From Lactobacillus corticis (GTDB lineage: Bacteria; Bacillota; Bacilli; Lactobacillales; Lactobacillaceae), in contig NZ_BMAY01000014.1 in the NCBI RefSeq assembly GCF_018327645.1, positions 1 through 42,579 of the forward strand: DNA of 42,579 nt. Direction: 5' to 3'. A program made the translations under genes and the position numbers. Shown piece by piece: positions 40,042 through 42,579 of this stretch; the stretch's first letter is position 1; each line of letters starts with the position of its first letter. The notes beneath the pieces are model-generated. The model worked only from the letters and a program-made list of their open reading frames with translations. It was not told the DNA's origin and did no database searches.

Positions 40042-40059
40042 TTTTAGCGAGGAAAAAGT

Positions 40060-40986
40060 ATGAGTTTATTGACAAAGGCAAAGGCCGGTATTGTTTTAGA
40101 TGGCGCAATGTCTGATGAATTAGAGCGTCAAGGGGTTGAAACTAATAACAAGTTATGGACAGCAACCGCCTTGATTGATCAATTAGATAAGGTTTATCAA
40201 GCTCACAGCGACTACTTTAATGCTGGGGCGGAATTGGTAATTACTGATACTTATCAAGCAAATGTGCAGGCTTTTATTCAGGCGGGTTATAGTCGAACAG
40301 AAGCGGAAACATTTATTCGAAATGCAGTTAAAATCGCTAAAAAAGCTCGGGATGATTATGCTGCCAAAACTGGTAAACACAATTATGTGGCAGCTACAAT
40401 TGGTTCTTATGGTGCGTATTTAGCTGATGGTAATGAATATCGAGGCGATTATGATTTATCAGAATCCGAATACCTTGATTTTCATTTGCCCCGACTGAAG
40501 CTAGTTTTGGAAGAACAGCCGGATCTGATTGCTTTAGAAACTCAGCCTAAATTGACTGAACCGCTAGCGGTGCTTAACTGGTTAAAACAGCATCACCCTA
40601 ATATCCCTGTCTATGTCAGCTTTACTTTAAAAGACGGTCAGACTATTAGTGACGGCACGACAATAGCAGATGCAGCTAGAGCAGTTGACCAATATTCGCA
40701 AGTTTTTGCAATTGGTATTAATTGTACTAGCCCATTACTAGTGAGTCCTGCTCTAAAAGAATTTAGCAAGTATACCCAGCTTCCGTTGGTTGTCTACCCC
40801 AATCTAGGTGGATCATATGATCCTGAAATCAAAGAGTGGCGGGTATTTGATCAAAAATTTGATTTTGCCAAACTAACCCGCCAGTGGTACCAGTTGGGTG
40901 CCAGATTAATCGGTGGATGTTGTACAACCGGTCCAACTGAGATTAAACAAATTAGTCAAACGCTAACTGAACTTAAAAAGGATTGA
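40060..40986 (+). CDS. mmuM: Homocysteine S-methyltransferase (S-methylmethionine-dependent)
   Basis: A 308-residue zinc methyltransferase making methionine from homocysteine, with S-methylmethionine as the usual donor. [13 protein letters not shown] (13-25), ITDTYQAN (61-68), the first zinc ligand in IGINCTSP (near residue 223) and the pair in IGGCCTTGP (near residue 289) are all present. AGCGAGG lies 9 nt before the ATG. A Met T-box precedes it and the permease gene follows 4 nt later, so both serve methionine supply. Confidence 0.92.
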   Translation: MSLLTKAKAGIVLDGAMSDELERQGVETNNKLWTATALIDQLDKVYQAHSDYFNAGAELVITDTYQANVQAFIQAGYSRTEAETFIRNAVKIAKKARDDYAAKTGKHNYVAATIGSYGAYLADGNEYRGDYDLSESEYLDFHLPRLKLVLEEQPDLIALETQPKLTEPLAVLNWLKQHHPNIPVYVSFTLKDGQTISDGTTIADAARAVDQYSQVFAIGINCTSPLLVSPALKEFSKYTQLPLVVYPNLGGSYDPEIKEWRVFDQKFDFAKLTRQWYQLGARLIGGCCTTGPTEIKQISQTLTELKKD

Positions 40987-40990
40987 AAAG

Positions 40991-42370
40991 ATGGCACATC
41001 AAACACATTTAAACCGAAAGATGAAAACCAGACATATCAGAATGATTTCTCTTGGCGGCGTGATTGGTACGGGCTTGTTCCTAAGTTCTGGCTATACTAT
41101 CCACGAAGCAGGTCCTTTAGGCACGGTTGTTGCTTATTTGGTGGGAGCGGTAATTGTTTTTGCAGTTATGTTTTGTTTGGGTGAACTTTCTGTCGCCATG
41201 CCATATACCGGCTCGTTTCACTACTACGCTAAAAAGTATATTGGTCCGTCGACTGGTTTCGTGGTCGCTATTTTGTACTGGCTTACTTGGACAATTGCTC
41301 TGGGATCTGAATTTACGGCGGCGGGATTAATCATGAAAAAATGGTTTCCTAGCACCCCCGTTTGGATTTGGAGCTTGGCTTGCATGCTGTTGATTTTTAT
41401 TAGTAATTATTTTTCTGTGCGAGTTTTTGCAGAAAGCGAATTTTGGTTTTCTGCCATAAAAGTTTTTGCGATCGTAGCTTTTATTGTCTTGGGCTTTTTG
41501 GCAATCATTGGGGTAATACCAGTAAAAGGCTATCAGCATGCGCCGGGACTGGCTAACTTTTATAAAAATGGTTGGTTTCCCAACGGCTGGTACGGCATTT
41601 TTACCACCATGCTGACTGTCAATTTTGCTTTTTCAGGGACTGAATTAATTGGCATCACAGCGGGTGAAGCGGAGGACCCCCAAAAAGCTATCCCGGAAGC
41701 TATTAGAACGACTCTTTGGCGACTAGTTATTTTCTTTATTGGCAGTATTGTGGTTATGGCTGCCTTAATTCCTTACAAAACAGCTGGGGTCACGCAAAGT
41801 CCGTTTGTTTACGTGCTGGAGCAAATCAACATTCCTTTTGCCGCTGATATTATGAATTTTGTGGTCTTGACTGCTATTATTTCAGCAGCTAATTCCGGTC
41901 TATATGCTTCAACTAGAATGTTATGGTCACTCAGCAATGAAGGTACTATTCCTAAAGTTTTTCAAAAAACTAACAAAAATGGTGTTCCGACCCTGGCCCT
42001 GATTGCCAGTATGCTTGGCGGAATTCTTGCCTTAGTTTCCAGCAAAGTCGCTGCCGACACAGTATACTTGGTGCTGGTGTCAATTTCCGGTTTAGCAGTG
42101 GTTATCGTGTGGATGGCTATTGCAGTAGCTGAATTGAATTTCCGAAAAAATTTTATCAAAGAAGGTCATCAATTAAGTGAACTGAAATATCGCACGCCTT
42201 GGTATCCGGTAGTTCCGTATTTTGCGTTTTTTTCTAGCTTATTGTCTTGTTTGCTGATCTGGTTTGATCCAACTCAGCGGGTGGCACTGTACTATACAAT
42301 TCCATTTGTGGCATTGTGCTATTTATTGCACTATATTTGGAGGAAAAACGGCAAAATTGAGACAGATTAA
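40991..42370 (+). CDS. mmuP: APC-family amino acid permease, probably S-methylmethionine
   Basis: A 459-residue permease with 12 helices. [31 protein letters not shown] is the APC N-terminal signature, and [32 protein letters not shown] near residue 215 is the second conserved block. The C-terminus is cytoplasmic and charged. It shares the operon and Met T-box with mmuM, which suggests uptake of S-methylmethionine, homocysteine or methionine. AAAAGGATTG lies before the ATG. Its stop lies inside the second 55-bp repeat. Confidence 0.88.
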   Translation: MAHQTHLNRKMKTRHIRMISLGGVIGTGLFLSSGYTIHEAGPLGTVVAYLVGAVIVFAVMFCLGELSVAMPYTGSFHYYAKKYIGPSTGFVVAILYWLTWTIALGSEFTAAGLIMKKWFPSTPVWIWSLACMLLIFISNYFSVRVFAESEFWFSAIKVFAIVAFIVLGFLAIIGVIPVKGYQHAPGLANFYKNGWFPNGWYGIFTTMLTVNFAFSGTELIGITAGEAEDPQKAIPEAIRTTLWRLVIFFIGSIVVMAALIPYKTAGVTQSPFVYVLEQINIPFAADIMNFVVLTAIISAANSGLYASTRMLWSLSNEGTIPKVFQKTNKNGVPTLALIASMLGGILALVSSKVAADTVYLVLVSISGLAVVIVWMAIAVAELNFRKNFIKEGHQLSELKYRTPWYPVVPYFAFFSSLLSCLLIWFDPTQRVALYYTIPFVALCYLLHYIWRKNGKIETD

Positions 42371-42420
42371 ATATGTAAAAACTGCTGATGTGTACTTCAA
42401 ACCATCAGCAGTTTTTATTT
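42366..42420 (+). repeat. 55-bp direct repeat with terminator, right copy
   Basis: This copy differs from 39663-39717 at one base (A at 42401 against G at 39698). It includes the last bases of mmuP and its terminator. The two copies are exactly 2703 bp apart. Confidence 0.92.
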
Positions 42421-42574
42421 GATTTTAGTATGCATATTGCGTATGGAAACATACTTAATTATTAATTTCGCCGATTGTAAAATCAAATTGAACACTTTAG
42501 AAAAATAAAAAAGTCCATTTGGACCTGTTTGATAGAATGTTAATGACCACAAAAACATCTATTGGAGGTCACAA
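42421..42574. other. AT-rich gap before the right edge
   Basis: I see no gene in this stretch. A short inverted repeat GTCCA-TT-TGGAC lies at 42513-42524, close to where a promoter for the next gene would be. Candidates for -35/-10 are weak. Confidence 0.4.
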
Positions 42575-42579
42575 ATGGA
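42575..42579 (+). CDS. Start of a gene cut by the window edge
   Basis: ATG at 42575 lies 6 nt after TTGGAGG (42562-42568), so a coding region very likely begins here. Only two bases follow the start codon; the product cannot be told. Confidence 0.55.

Noticed and set aside
42421..42579. Edge of an insertion sequence at the right end
   Set aside because: A short inverted repeat and a gene start are present, but no transposase sequence is visible inside the window to support it.

Overview
The window reads as chromosome of a low-GC Gram-positive lactic acid bacterium, most likely Lactobacillus sensu stricto (acidophilus/amylovorus/crispatus-like). The evidence is the walRK-walHI-walJ-htrA-rlmH neighbourhood, a malolactic mleR-mleS-mleP locus, AGGAGG-type ribosome sites, occasional TTG/GTG starts, TPP, lysine and T-box leaders, CcpA-type cre sites, and a secreted enzyme ending in lysine/tyrosine-rich wall-type repeats. 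No tool was run: assignments rest on reading motifs and gene order.

Layout. 1-6215: tRNA-Asn, a branched-chain amino acid carrier (brnQ), a small cytochrome b5-like heme-binding protein behind a perfect palindromic operator, a four-gene minus-strand operon alternating PlsC-like acyltransferases and GT8 glycosyltransferases, and three identical tRNA-Lys(CTT) genes each with its own promoter and terminator. 6295-17870: the wal cell-wall stress region (walR, walK, walH, walI, walJ, htrA, rlmH). A large secreted GH53 endo-galactanase gene, broken by a +1 frameshift, sits between walI and walJ. Between htrA and rlmH lies a dense cluster of DnaA-box-like 9-mers. 17905-20018: a TPP-riboswitch-controlled ECF module (double ATPase plus T component) with no S component beside it. 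20114-24765: an AraC regulator, then mleR and mleS-mleP. 24817-26281: lemA-htpX, with htpX broken by a 4-bp tandem duplication. 26395-31568: an ArsB/CitMHS-type permease, a HesB-like Fe-S protein behind a second palindromic operator, an unrecognised 47-residue basic protein, a 14-TM drug exporter, and a tightly coupled HD-hydrolase/HNH-nuclease pair.

31612-34179: a mannose-class PTS (IIAB-IIC-IID) behind a cre site. 34316-37020: a lysine-riboswitch-controlled ABC importer with a fused binding-protein/permease. 37041-39657: TerC-family protein, sirtuin and two small membrane proteins. 39663-42420: a Met T-box-controlled mmuM-mmuP pair bracketed by two copies of one 55-bp terminator-containing repeat. 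The last 159 bases hold only the start of another gene.

The genes form a conserved housekeeping backbone (wall homeostasis, 23S rRNA methylation, amino acid and vitamin uptake) carrying accessory nutrient modules. The points most worth a second look are the galactanase with a catalytically dead twin domain, the DnaA-box cluster, the two related ACAC-N-GTGT operators at heme/Fe-S genes, the HD-HNH pair, the orphan ECF module and the repeat-flanked methionine cassette.
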